This document shows positions 1 to 12,400 of a stretch of DNA of 64,000 nucleotides, one piece after another. The notes beneath the pieces are model-generated. The model had not been told where the DNA came from. It was given only the letters and a program-made list of their open reading frames with translations, and searched no databases. Position 1 is the stretch's first letter, and every line of letters starts with the position of its first letter. Origin of the DNA: Sphagnum compactum (taxonomy: Eukaryota; Bryophyta; Sphagnopsida; Sphagnales); NCBI GenBank assembly GCA_965153455.1, contig OZ234499.1, positions 15,062,271 to 15,126,270 of the forward strand. The letters run 5' to 3'. A program made the position numbers and the translations under genes.

Positions 1-628
1 AAATGAGCTCATCAGAAGTTTGCTAGCCAATGTGAGGAGTGAGGTACCAACTAGCTGGCTGGTTGTTGGAAGAAGAGAAGCAGTAGCCACACGCTTCTGC
101 TGAAGAGAACATCCCAAAGCCAAAATCATCAAGCCCAAGGACATAAACTTATAATTAGACTTAGGTACTACTTACAACAGTTCCTCCAGGGGGGCCCTGA
201 CTGACATCCATACTTGATTCACACAGTCAACAGCTCATTTTTTAAGTTATTAAATTGTGCTACCAAACCTAAGCAAAACTAAAGAAGTGCCTTTACAAGT
301 TTGGGTGTTTGGATCACACACACATACATGTAATTTTTTAATGGGTAATTTACTTTATTTTTCTTGTCATATGTAATTTCTTTTACTGACTTATAGGATT
401 ACTTATTAAAAAAATTCCAAAGGCAATTTATGTCACTAGTTGACAAGTTTTTGACTTTTCATATAAAATAATGTCTTATAAGATATAATTAATAAGAAAA
501 ATTAATGAAAAGCTTGAACTTCTGTATTAAGAGGTCCAAAAAGATTCGCCTTCTATTGTTATGACCTAACAAGAAAAAGACTGTTTTTTTGTCGGATACA
601 TGAAAGTCCTGACTTTGTTAAGTTGCAA
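1..628. other. AT-rich sequence, no gene seen
   Basis: No reading frame here resembles a protein and no structured RNA is visible. The stretch is ordinary AT-rich intergenic DNA leading into the 92-bp tandem array. Confidence 0.6.
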
Positions 629-904
629 CAATCCGTATGCAATGTAGTAGACTTGGGCCATGGTACACTGAAGATTGATTCTTGGCGTCCTTGAGTCACC
701 CTTTGGGTGACCCATTTGTGCAATCCGTATGCAATGTATAAGAGATGGGCCATGGTACACTGAAGAGTGATTCTTGGCGTCCTTGAGTAACCCTTTGGGT
801 GACCCTTTTGTGCAATCCGTATGCAATGTATAAGAGATGGGCCATGGTACACTGAAGAGTGATTCTTGGTGTCCTTGAGTAACCCTTTGTGTTGCCCTTT
901 TGTG
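629..904. repeat. Tandem repeat, 92-bp unit, 3 copies
   Basis: The phrase CAATCCGTATGCAATGTA starts at 629, 721 and 813, exactly 92 bases apart. Each unit continues with GGGCCATGGTACACTGAAGA and ends near CCTTTTGTG. Copies 2 and 3 are almost identical; copy 1 differs at a handful of sites. Open frames of 84-184 codons on the minus strand cross the array, but their repeating peptides are a by-product of the repeat and look non-coding. Confidence 0.9.
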
Positions 905-2924
905 TTGTCGTGACGACGCTTCTTGACAAGTCAAATGAGTAGTAGTCCATACAATGGATTTCTCAATCCTGAGAACTGAGCAGGTGGGTTGTTCAGTGGC
1001 ATAATCTTTCTTGTGCAGTGACGCCCAGGGATAGTGTACTGCAGAATTCTTGATCCTCAAGCCAAATAGCCCAGATGGGTATTGCACATTCTGCTCCTCA
1101 AAAATGGGTTGTTGATGCACAGCTCAATGGGTGCATGTATGTTGGTAACATGAACATGCTAACTAAGTTTGTAGAGAAGTCCCAAAACCAAAACATCTCT
1201 GGAAGTGTGTGAGACAAACAAATAGGTCTAATTATCTCATGCTTTGAGGAAAGCCTGTGTAGGCTACTACAGGATGCCGGCTACACACTAAGTTAACTGG
1301 CACCCTCAAGCCGGTTACTGGACATAACCAACCAAATGAGAATTGAGACGCCCTATTTTCATCCATGAAAAGAGTGGATAATCCGCTTTCATCCAAGTAG
1401 TGACAGGGTTGTGGAAACATTGAGCCAATAAGAGCCGATGATGTTGGTACCTTGTGCTGAGTACTAAGTAGTAGGTTGCTAATGAAATAAAGGTCGGATG
1501 CTATTATTATTATTGTGTGTAACTTGGAACTTAATAGCCAATTAAGGTGTTGAGATTCTCATTTTAGTTGGTTATTATGATCATCAAATTTAGTCCAGAA
1601 ATGAAGAATTTGAGAAGAGCCCAAGGGCAAAGAGACACACTATTTATCGGTTGCAGAAACAACAAGTTTTGTTCTTCTTCTTTGGGGGATCATCCAACCA
1701 AGGTGGTAAGTGAATACCCTTTGATTCTCTTCAGTTTTGACTTTGATTTTACTGGTTTTATAATGACATGCCAAAAGAAAAATGTTCCAGATCTTTTCTT
1801 TTGACATACTTAGTCTAGCACTGCCTTTTTGATGTGGCTCCCACATCTGTTTTAGAACATTGGACTTGATTTTTATAAACTTTGTTTTTCATTGGTTTTT
1901 CCCTTTTCTATTAGCTTGTGAGGAGTAGTCATTTTTCTTTTGGAGAAATTTTCTCTATTTTGATATTTAAAAAAGAAAATTTCTAATTTTCTAATTTGGG
2001 TGTAAGACATAAATTTTCTGAATTTTTTTTTTGCCACATTTGCAAACTCAGAAATTGTAAAAGCAAAAAAAAAAAAAAAAAAAAAAACTGATGACATTGA
2101 ATTGGAAACCCAACTTCAGAGAAACCCACCTTCACAACTACATTTCCCAGCTAACATATTCTTCTTTTGGCGCTACAAATAATGAACCAAAATAAGGGAA
2201 GGAGCTGACTTTGTAACCAATGTAGGTATAAAATAAAATAAAATAAAATAAAATTTGGGAATAATTTTTTGGCTACCTTATGGAAACTGTTGCAGAAATC
2301 TGGCAAATTAGGGCCATATTTCGCACAGAAGTATTTTTTTTGTATGTGTCCAAATCTCATTTTTCAGGGCAAAAAAAAAGTTGAAATTCAACCCCAAAAG
2401 AAACAATGTACAGTAATCAGATTTTATTAAAGAAAAATATCTCAAAAAAATTTGGGATAATTTTCCAAAAAAAGGAAAAAAAATTCATACAATTTACAAT
2501 AGGAAAAAAACAATTCCCAAAATTTTGTCTGACAAAAAATTTGTCTGACTAAAACAACCACTGACAATAACCAGTGTCCATAGATGCTAGTTCACCCAGC
2601 TGGGGCAAAAAATATGTCTAAATTATTCACATCTAGTTACCCTATAAACACTGCAGAACCCGTGCATGGACGAGTTGAGTTGAGTAATTGTGGTAATAAA
2701 AGTCCAGTTAGAGGCCAGGAGGAGTGAGTTAATAAAAGCTGGGTAGTGGAAGGAGGGGAGGGGGGGGTATGCAGTATGCACTTGTGAGTTAATATAAAAA
2801 GGGAAGGTTGTTGTGTTGGAAATTGGAACTTGGTGTGTGTGTGTGTGTGTCTTTGTGTGTGTGTCTCTTTGTGTGTGTGTAAGTACTAGGTACCATGTGA
2901 TACTAGAAACAGGATTTGTTTTCT
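905..2924. other. Intergenic DNA with simple repeats, no gene seen
   Basis: This holds short simple repeats: a TTA run near 1504-1513, an A run of more than 20 bases near 2065-2087, AAATA repeats near 2229-2252, and GT runs at 2834-2880. A minus-strand frame at 1232-1420 has no recognisable family. No tRNA or rRNA was seen. Confidence 0.5.
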
Positions 2925-2990
2925 TCAATTTTGTGATGTAGTTGAAGTGAGATGATCATGCATAAGATGATTTTAGCCAGATTTGACTAA
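2925..2990 (-). repeat. Dispersed repeat family, copy A (reverse)
   Basis: Read on the minus strand, this begins in the GTCAAATCTGGCTAAAAT region, continues through ATGATCATCTCAC, and ends CTACATCACAAAATTG. That is the core layout shared with copies at 9292, 26941, 27201, 27661, 27908 and 61568. It directly abuts the 57-bp tandem array. Confidence 0.6.
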
Positions 2991-3020
2991 AATTCCAAAC
3001 CTTTCTTACAAATCTGGCGG

Positions 3021-3250
3021 GTTTGGGTCATTTTTTTCTTCTATGAAAAATCCTTTGTATAGTTCAAAATTTGGGGAATTTGGGTCATTTTTTTTTCTTC
3101 TATGAAAAATCCTTTGTATAGTTCAAAATTTGGGAATTTGGGTCTTTTTTTTATTCTATGAAAAATCCTTTGTATAGTTCAAAATTTGGGGAATTTGGGT
3201 CTTTTTTTGATTCTATGAAAAATCCTTTTGTACAGGTCGAAATTTGGCCC
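3021..3250. repeat. Tandem repeat, about 57-bp unit, 4 copies
   Basis: CTATGAAAAATCCTTT starts at 3041, 3100, 3156 and 3213, spacings of 59, 56 and 57 bases. Each unit also carries TTTGGGTC followed by a T run, and AGTTCAAAATTTGGG. Length differences sit in the T run, as expected from slippage. The last copy is the most diverged. Confidence 0.9.
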
Positions 3251-4194
3251 TAAGAGAAAAGCACTGACTAGAAACCCTAAACCTCTACCTAGCTCTATCT
3301 GAGGACTGTCTGCCATGGACCTAAAACCACCCCCGCCCCCCCCCCCCCCCCACCCCATTTCAAACCACGCCCTCCCCCACTTCTGCTCTTCCCAATGCAG
3401 CCCGCCTACCCCCCACGCTCCGCACCACACGTCTGCTGCCTTCCTTCCTTTGCTTCCTTCGAGTCTGTAGTTGCTGTTATTGTCTCTGAGACAAACACCT
3501 GAACACCAACAACAAACTATTAGGTACTCCCCTAGACTAACCTTAGTGTATCTCCAAATTCATCGCCGCCTTCTTCCTGACTGCCTTCAGTTGTTCTGGT
3601 TACTGACTGCTTGATCAGAATGTAGCTTGGGTTTTCTTTCTTGCTGCTGTTGTTTGCAGGAATATTAGAGTAATGATCATGTGGAGCTCGTATTAAAAGC
3701 TGGGTGCTGTTCTTGTTGTTCTGTTGTTTTTTTTTTTTTTTGGGGGGGGCGGGAGGGTTTTGGGTTTTGTTTCTCTGCTCTTTTTCGAGTCTAAAGTTTT
3801 GGTTCTCTTGTTTTCTCGCATATTTTTTAAGCTTTTTGAACTTGTCTGTTTGAAAGAGAGGAGGTTCTTATGTCAACTCATGTTTTGGTTCTTTTCCCTC
3901 GGTGGGCTTTTTGGTTTGTGGAAGGATTTGAAGGTGTAACTTGAAGTGTTTCTATCCGCGGCTTGTGTACAATAATATCAGGAGTTCTTGCCTTCAATGC
4001 TGTAATGTAACTACTTATGGAGTGGGCTTCTTTATCGAGCATCGAGGCGGCCAGCGGCCGCCTGATACTTTTTGTTTGTGAATCAAAACTCTGAACACTT
4101 TGTATTGTGATTCAGTACAACAGTTTGAGATTTGTGTGAAATCAGAGAACCATTGTAGTAAGATCTACAGCTAACGTGTCATGTTTCTCTCCAG
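3251..4194. other. Intergenic DNA with homopolymer runs
   Basis: This contains a C run of about 16 bases ending at 3351 and a T/G run near 3727-3750. From 3940 on, base composition rises towards that of the coding relic that follows, with a short palindromic CGGCCAGCGGCCG near 4047. No complete gene is visible. Confidence 0.5.
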
Positions 4195-5845
4195 GGTTTA
4201 AGGTCACTACTAGTCTTGAGGAGCTCTTGTCATCTCTGATTGAAACTGGAGGTAACTTGTGGAATATCATCATCATCTATCACAGTTTCTTGCTTGCAAG
4301 CTGTGCTGAGTGCATTAAGATCGGTTGCAATTAGTTTCCGTCACAGCTTGCGGATAATCCGAACCTTCAAGAGCTCAAGAAGTATTCCAATCCTTTACCA
4401 AAAAAAAAACCCCCCACTTCCAACTTGTTAGGTCGCCGGCCCCGGGGCCAGACTTTCTGTAAGTCTATGATGATTCAGTGAATTGTGGAACTTCCGGTCA
4501 GAGCTCCATCACAGGAAAAGCTGTAGCAGATGAGCACATTTAGTCCACTGCAACAGCTTCATGACTGCCGCCGGCTCCCGCGGATGGAGCCGCGGCGGAC
4601 ATACAACAGAAGACAACAGAAGCGGAAGCTGTTGCTGCTTCTTCTTCTGCCACTCTTGTTTTCCCGCAAGGGATCTCCGTCTGACGAAGATGGTACTAGT
4701 ACTACTAGCAGTCTGCTTCCGATTGTATACCCCGCGAGAAAGATCTCGGCCACCAGAAGTAGCTTCGGGATGCCGAAATTTGTATGTGATGGTGGAAAAG
4801 GAAGCCGCAGAAGGAAGTGCATGAGTTACAGCTCCGAACTGTTCATGGCACAAGATCTTCTTCATGTTCTTGAAGCAAATGGTACGCTAGTCTTATCGCT
4901 GTATACTGGGAAATTCTGCAGCTTTTCGATATTCAAAGAACTGCAGCATTTTCTCTCTCTCACCACCACGTCTTTGGTGCTCATTATTTTGTATGACCCA
5001 CAATGCAGGATTCCTTGAAGCAGTGGCGAGGAGGAGGATCATCAGCAGCTGTGCAGGACGTGATGATCAAGGCCGGCGCGAGGAGGATCATGAAGGCTCT
5101 AGTACTCTGGTTCTTCAATTCATCTGGAATGTTAGTACCATCGTCTTTGTTTCATTCATTCTTCGACCAGGGTTCAGATTATTGCAGTTTGACGCACTCT
5201 TGAGACGTCGTGTATGTTGTATTCGAATGCAGTTTCACGGTAAGAATGCTCCGCTGCAATTACTGAACCAGCTGCTGAGGACGTTGCAGAGTCTTGAGTT
5301 TCACTGGCACCAAAAGCTTCTTCAGATGATTTGCGAGGCTCTACAGACATTCATGTAAGCATCAGTGCCATGATCACAGATCCTGAAATGTCAACTGATG
5401 TAGCTATTCTCCTGAATGTTTGTGCCTAACAACAGCCCTAGTAATGAGACGTTGTTGTTCTTGTCCCTCCTGCACAGCTATGATGCTATACTGGATGTAG
5501 AGGTTTGGAGGGTGCATATTCAGGCCCTGGCAGCTGGGATCTTGTGCAATTAGCCTTTAAGAATTCTGCAAGCTCTTCAAGAAGACTCTTGGAGGAGACT
5601 CGAGTGAAGTGTGGAACAAAGTTACTGGTCAGACGACAAAGTTTTGAGACTTTAGGGCAAACCAACCTGTTGAAAGGGACAATGTGTATGACTTAAGGAT
5701 ATGCAGGAGACTTATTTGAGATCTATTTGAGGAAGACGAGAATCTGAAAGAACTTGTAGCCACTGGAGCAGCAGGTGCTATAAGCTGGCCACACATTCTT
5801 CCAGAGGTTCAAACTCCTGATTCACCTTCTTCTTACTAACAGACT
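4195..5845 (+). pseudogene. Decayed protein-coding relic, family not identified
   Basis: Several separate stretches read like former protein sequence, but in different frames and broken by stops. An exon-like piece after an AG at about 4195 gives FKVTTSLEELLSSLIETG. Near 4352-4398 another frame gives QLADNPNLQELKKYSNPL before a run of nine A. About 4570-4680 gives an Ala/Glu/Ser-rich piece ending in TGA. About 5260-5428 gives a Ser/Asp-rich piece with an internal TGA followed by ISAMITDPEMSTDV. About 5660-5840 gives NVYDLRICRRLI, a stop, then DLFEEDENLKELVATGAAGA. One strand holds all of these and no single frame joins them, so a pseudogene is the simplest reading. A live gene with unusual exons is less likely. 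Some pieces recall armadillo or STI1-like helices, but this is not enough to name a family. Confidence 0.4.
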
Positions 5846-8233
5846 GGAAGAATTCAATCCACTAACAGCACTAGGCTCAGGTCATCTGTCTGGAGACAAC
5901 AAACCTCCAGCCATGATTCTCATGAGAACCCATTTCAAGAGCTGATTTTTGTTTTGCTGTCGCCAGCTAGCTCGGTATCCAGGGATCTTCTGCAATCCAG
6001 TTAGTATGCGGGGACCCCATGATCGGCTAGATCGATGTGACCCGCCCAGCTTCTTAGGGTTTCGTCTGGATTCAATGAGAATCGTGGTTGGTGGGTACTC
6101 AGACTGGGCATGCTGGAGAGCCTTGTAGAGTGCAGTACAACTCCCAAGATTTTGCAGAAGCTGACAGAAATTCTTCATTCAAGAACTATTGCAGCTTCTG
6201 TACACTAACCCCAATTATATTATCTAACAATTATGTCTCTAGAAGTACTTTTTTTGACTTCCCGCAACGGCATTAGATTTTGATACAACTGGTGACCACC
6301 AACCTTTTTCAAATTATTTCCAATGTAATTCAAAGCTTGATTAGCTGCTTTTGTCTCTGGGTCTCTCTAGTAAATCTTTTCTCTGTTTCTATGTGACAGT
6401 ACTATTATGTCTCTTTCAATTTCAATTTGTTGCTTTGTGAGTTGCTCCAGACAAATGGCCATGCACTGAACATTGCACTAGTTATAATTTCTCAGACTGG
6501 ACTTGAGTGCAAGGAATTACAAAACTGGCCCAAGTGAGCTTGCAAGTACTTGTAGATCATCTTGCGGATTACTGTCACCTGGATCAGATCCTTTGTGCTG
6601 ATCATGAGTAATTGTGAACCAGAAAACAAAGTTCAGTGTACATTGTTGCACAGTAATGTATAAATAAATCAGACGACTACATGCATTAAGGAACCAATAC
6701 AGTCCCAACTGCAATGTTGTAGATCATAAGCTTGATCATAGCTTGGATTAACGTTGTTGAGAGACATGTAGGTAGTTCTTCGGCTTGATGCCCATGTTCT
6801 GACATATAGATCCCAAGTTGGAAAACTGACTCTGCAAGTGCAAGTGCATGCCACATGATGGTATGTAATATGCCAAGTTCTAGCTTCACAGGAGAAGACA
6901 ATGCCACCATCTTCTTCTTCTTCCTTTGTGTCTACAAGCTGCTGCTGGGGGGGGGGGGAGGGGGGAGATGCACACCACCACAGTAGCAGTGTGTGACACA
7001 GGCCAAAATACTAGAATATTCTTCGAAATTCTTGCCTGATCACCCACACCCATCATGACCCATGATGATCATGATCGCCGTTTGGGCCAATACAACAACA
7101 TTGAGCACTAGTATTGCTACAGGTTGAAGATCACCCAATGTCCGGAAACATTGCAGGCAGGGAGGCAAGCAGGAGATCATGAGATTTGCTACTCTGACAA
7201 TGCTCCCAGATGTGAAGACAAAAGCTTAAATTCACTGATCCAACTTGAAATAGCTGGTTTCTAAAAATACTGGATCCTCAATACAGATCTCCTGGAGAGA
7301 ACAAAGTTTACTACAAAATTGCACACTGGATTATTATTATGTGCTAGTCACCAGAGATATTGAAGTTGTAGTAGACTTGCTGCAAGGAAGACGGCCCTCT
7401 GTAGTAAGCAGTAGCAGCTTACGGGGGCTAGGAAAAGCCCTTTTTCTTCCACTGGAAATATAAATACATGTAGCCAAAAAGAGAAATTAAAAATTAAAAG
7501 TGCTATAATCAAGTGGGTTTTTTTTTTGGGGGAAGATTTTCAATTCCCAAAATTCAATCAAATTTTTAAGAGAAATCGCCTAGACACCCAAAACAAAATT
7601 GACTTCAAACACTGCAGCAGTTCCAGGGGTAGCTAGGAAATCAATTCCTTTTGGAGGGGGTGATTTGGTGGGCCACAAGAACAACTTTCAAGCTGGATTA
7701 AAGAATTGATAATAATGATGATGAAGATGCATTGGGGAGGTTGGAGTTGGGTTTCAAATTTTGGGTGTCAGAGCAGCGAAGTCGCAGGATTTTGTCGCCT
7801 CCAGTTTCAGAAAACCAAACCAAACCAAAGCAAACAAAACCCAGTTCAGTTGTTGCGAGTTTTTTAAAGGATTAATTATACATTGTAATTAAGACGAAGC
7901 CCTGAGCTTAAATTATTCCATAGGCAAGCAAAACTCATGTTTCCAATGGGTGACAAACCCAAAACAAATCACACTGACCTCAAAACATTTTGGCACGAGT
8001 GCAGAGTTTACCTGTAAACATCTCATGACTTTGGCGGCAACTTAGGTCACCTGGCAACACACCACCCCCAACAACAACCACAACAGTGGTTTTTTTATTT
8101 GGGGAAATTCATGGCAGTTTTTGGACCTTAAAAAAAAACATGGAGATTTTGACATATATAATAAAAGGATTTTTGTAAAAGATAAAGGACTCCATTTCTC
8201 GAATTTTTTTTAAATTTTCAGATTTTTACAACA
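5846..8233. other. Intergenic DNA, no secure gene
   Basis: A minus-strand frame at 6686-6910 is hydrophobic and coherent but matches nothing I recognise. A G run of 12 sits at 6947-6958. From 7450 on the sequence is AT-rich and featureless. Confidence 0.45.
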
Positions 8234-8319
8234 TGTTCTAGCAAGTAGCAAAAATATAAAATTATTTTCAAATCTTTTAATTTTCATATTTGGTTTATAT
8301 TCAAATTTGACTAAATTTT
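8234..8319 (+). repeat. Dispersed repeat family, partial left-end copy
   Basis: CTAGCAAGTAGCAAAAATAT followed by TTTTCATATTTGG and AAATTTGACTAAAT resembles the left half of the copies at 27201 and 61568. The CTACATCACAAAATTG end is not visible downstream, so this looks like a truncated or very diverged copy. Confidence 0.4.
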
Positions 8320-9291
8320 CTAATGGATATTCATTCATCAGTTCAAGTACATCACAAAATGGGTGGATGCATGATAGGGTGAATCAATTTTGAAATAACA
8401 CAGTCTGCTTTTCTATCATCACAATGTGATTCAAATTTTCACATTGTTTTGTACATTATGAAATTATAAATGGGACTCATTTTCAAATTATAGGTTTTAA
8501 TATGTATTTAATGCAATTGATTGGTATAAAAATATATAAAATTATAGAAGTATGGACTTTTGAAGTTCAAATTCAGGATATGTAACGTTAGAAATAATGA
8601 AGTGAATGAACTTTGGTTTGGTTTTTATGACGGACCTCAAAAGTTTTTAGGGACTTGATTTTAGTTTTTTAATATAATAATGAAATCAAGATCGAAATGT
8701 TTTGATTCATATCTAATGAAGTTTATGATTTATGAATTTTTATCTCATGAAAATCAGGCACATTTTTTCAAACGTTCATTTCATCTTGAAGAAAACATGA
8801 TTTGTTTTGAAATTTTTACAAATATGTTTTAATCAATGAGCTTTACAAAAATGAAAATGTTAATGAAAAAAAGTCACTTGGGATCAATGCATTATTGCTA
8901 TCTGACTATCAAAAAAAAAAAATTGACTCTTAAAAAAAAACAAAAAAATGGACTTTCAAATTCGTAAATTCTTATGCACTTGCCCAAATTGAAAAAACCA
9001 GTAGTGTGTCACGGCCCTAGTTATACACTAGCACCTACTGCACTGACCTTCATCACCTTCTCAAGTGAGGCCTCTTCTTAGAAATGTTCAAACTCAAAGA
9101 CTCTGAAGCAGTGATTTTCTTTGTGACAAATTTTTGCCATTTTTGTGAAAAATATTTTCAAGAATAATAACTGTCACACATTCTTTTTATAATCATCAAA
9201 AAAAGGGGGGGAAAAAAAACACCAAAAATCTCCACAGTTGCCTACAATATGAAAAGGTGCTTAAGATTATATATACTCATTTTTTTAGTAT
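8320..9291. other. AT-rich desert
   Basis: AT-rich, CpG-poor sequence with A and T runs. No gene, RNA or clear repeat was seen. Confidence 0.55.
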
Positions 9292-9351
9292 TGCCAAATT
9301 TGGCTAAACATATTTATGGACCATCTCCACATGAGCAACATCACAAAATTG
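9292..9351 (+). repeat. Dispersed repeat family, copy B
   Basis: GCCAAATTTGGCTAAACA, then a spacer with CCATCTCCACATGAG, then CAACATCACAAAATTGAAAG. Both core boxes are intact and in the same order as in the copies at 27 kb and 61.6 kb. Confidence 0.65.
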
Positions 9352-9427
9352 AAAGAAAAAAAAAAGCACTGCTCTTGATGGCTGATTTAGTCCAAGTATG
9401 AGACTATATATAATAGGGTGCAAATAC

Positions 9428-9493
9428 TGGTATGAGCACGGATACCAGGCTTATACCCATACCAGTCTGGGTTTAGGGTTTAGGGTTTAGGGC
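9428..9493. repeat. Small palindrome next to a telomere-type TTTAGGG stretch
   Basis: CTGGTAT and ATACCAG form 7-bp inverted arms around GAGCACGG at 9428-9449. ATACCAG recurs near 9460. It is followed at 9470-9492 by about three units of TTTAGGG, the plant telomere repeat. The stretch is far too short to be a telomere. Confidence 0.7.
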
Positions 9494-12400
9494 TCAAAAG
9501 TTGATATCCTACCTCCACAACACTGATCAGCGTTTTGTTTGAATGCAGAAGATTTTCACAAGTGCACTTGACTCAGCACAGAGTACACAAACAAAGATCC
9601 CCACCACAATCCCATATATGAAATACTGTGAGTGCAGTTGTTTGCCTCAGACCTTGTCCAAACAAAGATGGGCATCACAATACCAGACAGTGCAATGAGT
9701 AGGCAATCTATAGTGCTCCTTCAAAGAAAGTGCAATTCTTGCAACTCTTGCAAACTGATAGCAGAAGTTCATCATGTTAATCACACATTTTCTATTAATG
9801 GCTGAGCCACATTTAAAATGTGGCTTTGCAAGCCAAGAATAAATGGGTGGGCTTGTTCACAGATATGACACATACAAATGAGAGTTTTTGAGTATCCTAA
9901 GGTTGAACTTGGTGGAAACAGCAACATATATAAGAGGTAAATTGCCATTAATCAAGCCAATTCAACTTCTAAAATTGCAAAGTGGGGCATGTTTCAGATA
10001 TGTTTCCTGCCAGATTTCATATGATGCAAAAGTCATATTCTGAGAGTGATTGTGAACTATCATCAGCAAGGCTGCCTTCATTTGAGAAGCTTCTCACTTT
10101 GGATAGATCAAATATTACAGAGATCACAACTTGCAATCATTAGATGATCTTCACAGCTTAGCATCAATACCTTGGCTGCCAATACACTAAAAAGTCCTGC
10201 ATAACTTCAGACTCCAAACTGAGAAAGGCAGGGTAGTAATTTGTGCTTCACCAGGAGGCTGCTTGAGTTTAGTTGCCTTCTCCAGCATTCCACACAGCAT
10301 ACCTGTCTGTTTGTTGGTGGCTTCCTGGAACTGTGGACTAGCACTTTGCAATCACAATGAAGAAATTTAGGTTGCAAATGAACAGGCTGTCTTCTCTCAT
10401 CTTGAGAATCTCTAAGTCCCTGTTTCTCACAAGGAGAATGACCTCCAGTGCAGAGGTTAGTCTCTCCAAGTACCAGCTTCCAGTCACTGTCATTAAGGGT
10501 CATTTGCAAATAGACGTAGAACATGCTGATGGCCAACTTACAAGGTGCTTAAGGTTCATGGAAACACAATGTCTGAAATGTCCCCACAAGAGTTTCAATC
10601 AGAACAAAATGTAAACCCAATAACTCCAAATTTTGCTCAAGTTTCATCAAGTTTTCCTCATCTAATGATCACTATGAGAGCCACGTTTTCTGTACTGACA
10701 TGGTAAGAACAGCCAAACCCTAATTTACAATGTTGCATCCCAGCATGAGAGGAACTATATATAGACCTTGGAATTTTTTGATGCAACCAGCTGTAAGAGC
10801 TTCTGTTCAGAGCAGCAAAAGAGCTGAAACTGCAAAGGGATCCAGGCACTGCAATATAACAGTATTCTTCAAAAAATGACATAGGGAAAGGGTATTGCAT
10901 CACCTCCAGAGAGCCATAATGCTCGAGTAAGAGAAGAAAATTGTGACCAAACCTCTCCTAGAAACAGAAACAATGCTTCGGGTGGGATGATTCTCCTTTC
11001 TTCATTCTTCAGGCAGTCCATGACATATGATTGCGACCAGTTTGGTGATTTGGAGAAACCAAATGTTTGCTTGGTTTTTTATGTTTTAAAGTCATAATTT
11101 AATTTAATGTTGACATTGTAAGATTTGTTTATATAGATATATTTTTAATATATCATGGGAACATGTGAATTAATTTGAAATTAATCCAATGAATAAAAAT
11201 TAACAAAAACACTCATTAAACATTGTAACATTTGCTTTTAAGTAGTAAGAGGACTTGTAAATGGATTTCAAATTTTTGGAAAATGACATTTTTTACCAAA
11301 TTTTTAACATGAACCTTAATAAAATAGTATGAAGAATATTTTTTAATTTTTTAAAAATATATTTGAGGACTTTTTCAAGAATATTTCAAAAATATTTTAA
11401 GAATATTTCTCCAAAAGTAGTCACAAAACCAGACAAAAAGCAGACGAGTGTGGCTTGTGTTATCTTATTTACACCTTTTCACATTACTTTTGAAGGTCCA
11501 AATGTTAATGAAATAATTTCATATTTTGGGCAGATATAGAATAAGATATTAGATTTGATAATGTGTAAAAAAGTTTACTTATTTTCAAATTAAAATTATT
11601 TAAAAAAACATTTTGGTGCATAAAACACAAAATTCAATTATGATTGCTTTTGGTTCCTATTAGCATGACTACACCCTTTAAACTTAAAGTTCTTGGGGAT
11701 AGTTAGAGGAGCCATGGATGATGGTGAACATAATTAGTAAGATCAATAGACCAAAAATATCAAAAGATGAAAAAACCAAAAAAAGATTAGAAGAAAATCG
11801 GAAGATCAAAAGAAGATTAAAAGAAGATGCACATAAGCACAACATAATGCAGTGTGCACACACCCGATGCTTAACTACCAAAAAGATCAGTTGACTTTAC
11901 TATTTGACAAGTCAGAACTCACTATAGGAAGATTAGAAAAAATGAAAGGGAAAAAAAAAACACTTTGATTCTTGGATAGTTGAGTTTCAATGTAAATTGA
12001 AGCTCAATTGCTTACAACTGGAACTTGGAGTTGCAAGCTTCTCTCCACTTTGTTGTGTTTGCACATGCATTTTCTTCTAATTGAAGCTTGAAGAGCAAAC
12101 TTGAAATTGATGTAGCCCTCAAAGTTTTGAAGTAAATTATAGGTCCACAATGAAATTAACTACACACCTTAGTACATAGTACATACTCGCGGTGACAAGC
12201 ACCCTAAATGGAAAAGCATCTTGGCAAAAAGCTTCAACAGAGCTATACAGCAAATTTCGAGAGGATAGGAGGAGAATGTAAGTAAGTGGTGAAAGGTTCT
12301 AGTAGAGTGTAGGTAAGCAGCAAAAAACACTAGAGTGGAAGGAGATGACTTGGCAATATGATCGCAAACAAACAACATAGTGCCATTACTTGTTAATCTG

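Noticed and set aside
566-1120. 184-codon minus-strand frame
   Set aside because: Its repeating peptide is dictated by the 92-bp tandem array; no family resemblance.
6686-6910. Hydrophobic minus-strand frame as a membrane protein
   Set aside because: Coherent but short, unrecognised and without splice support.
10207-10614. Overlapping frames on both strands as a gene
   Set aside because: Neither strand shows a recognisable domain; overlap in both directions suggests chance frames in a less AT-rich patch.
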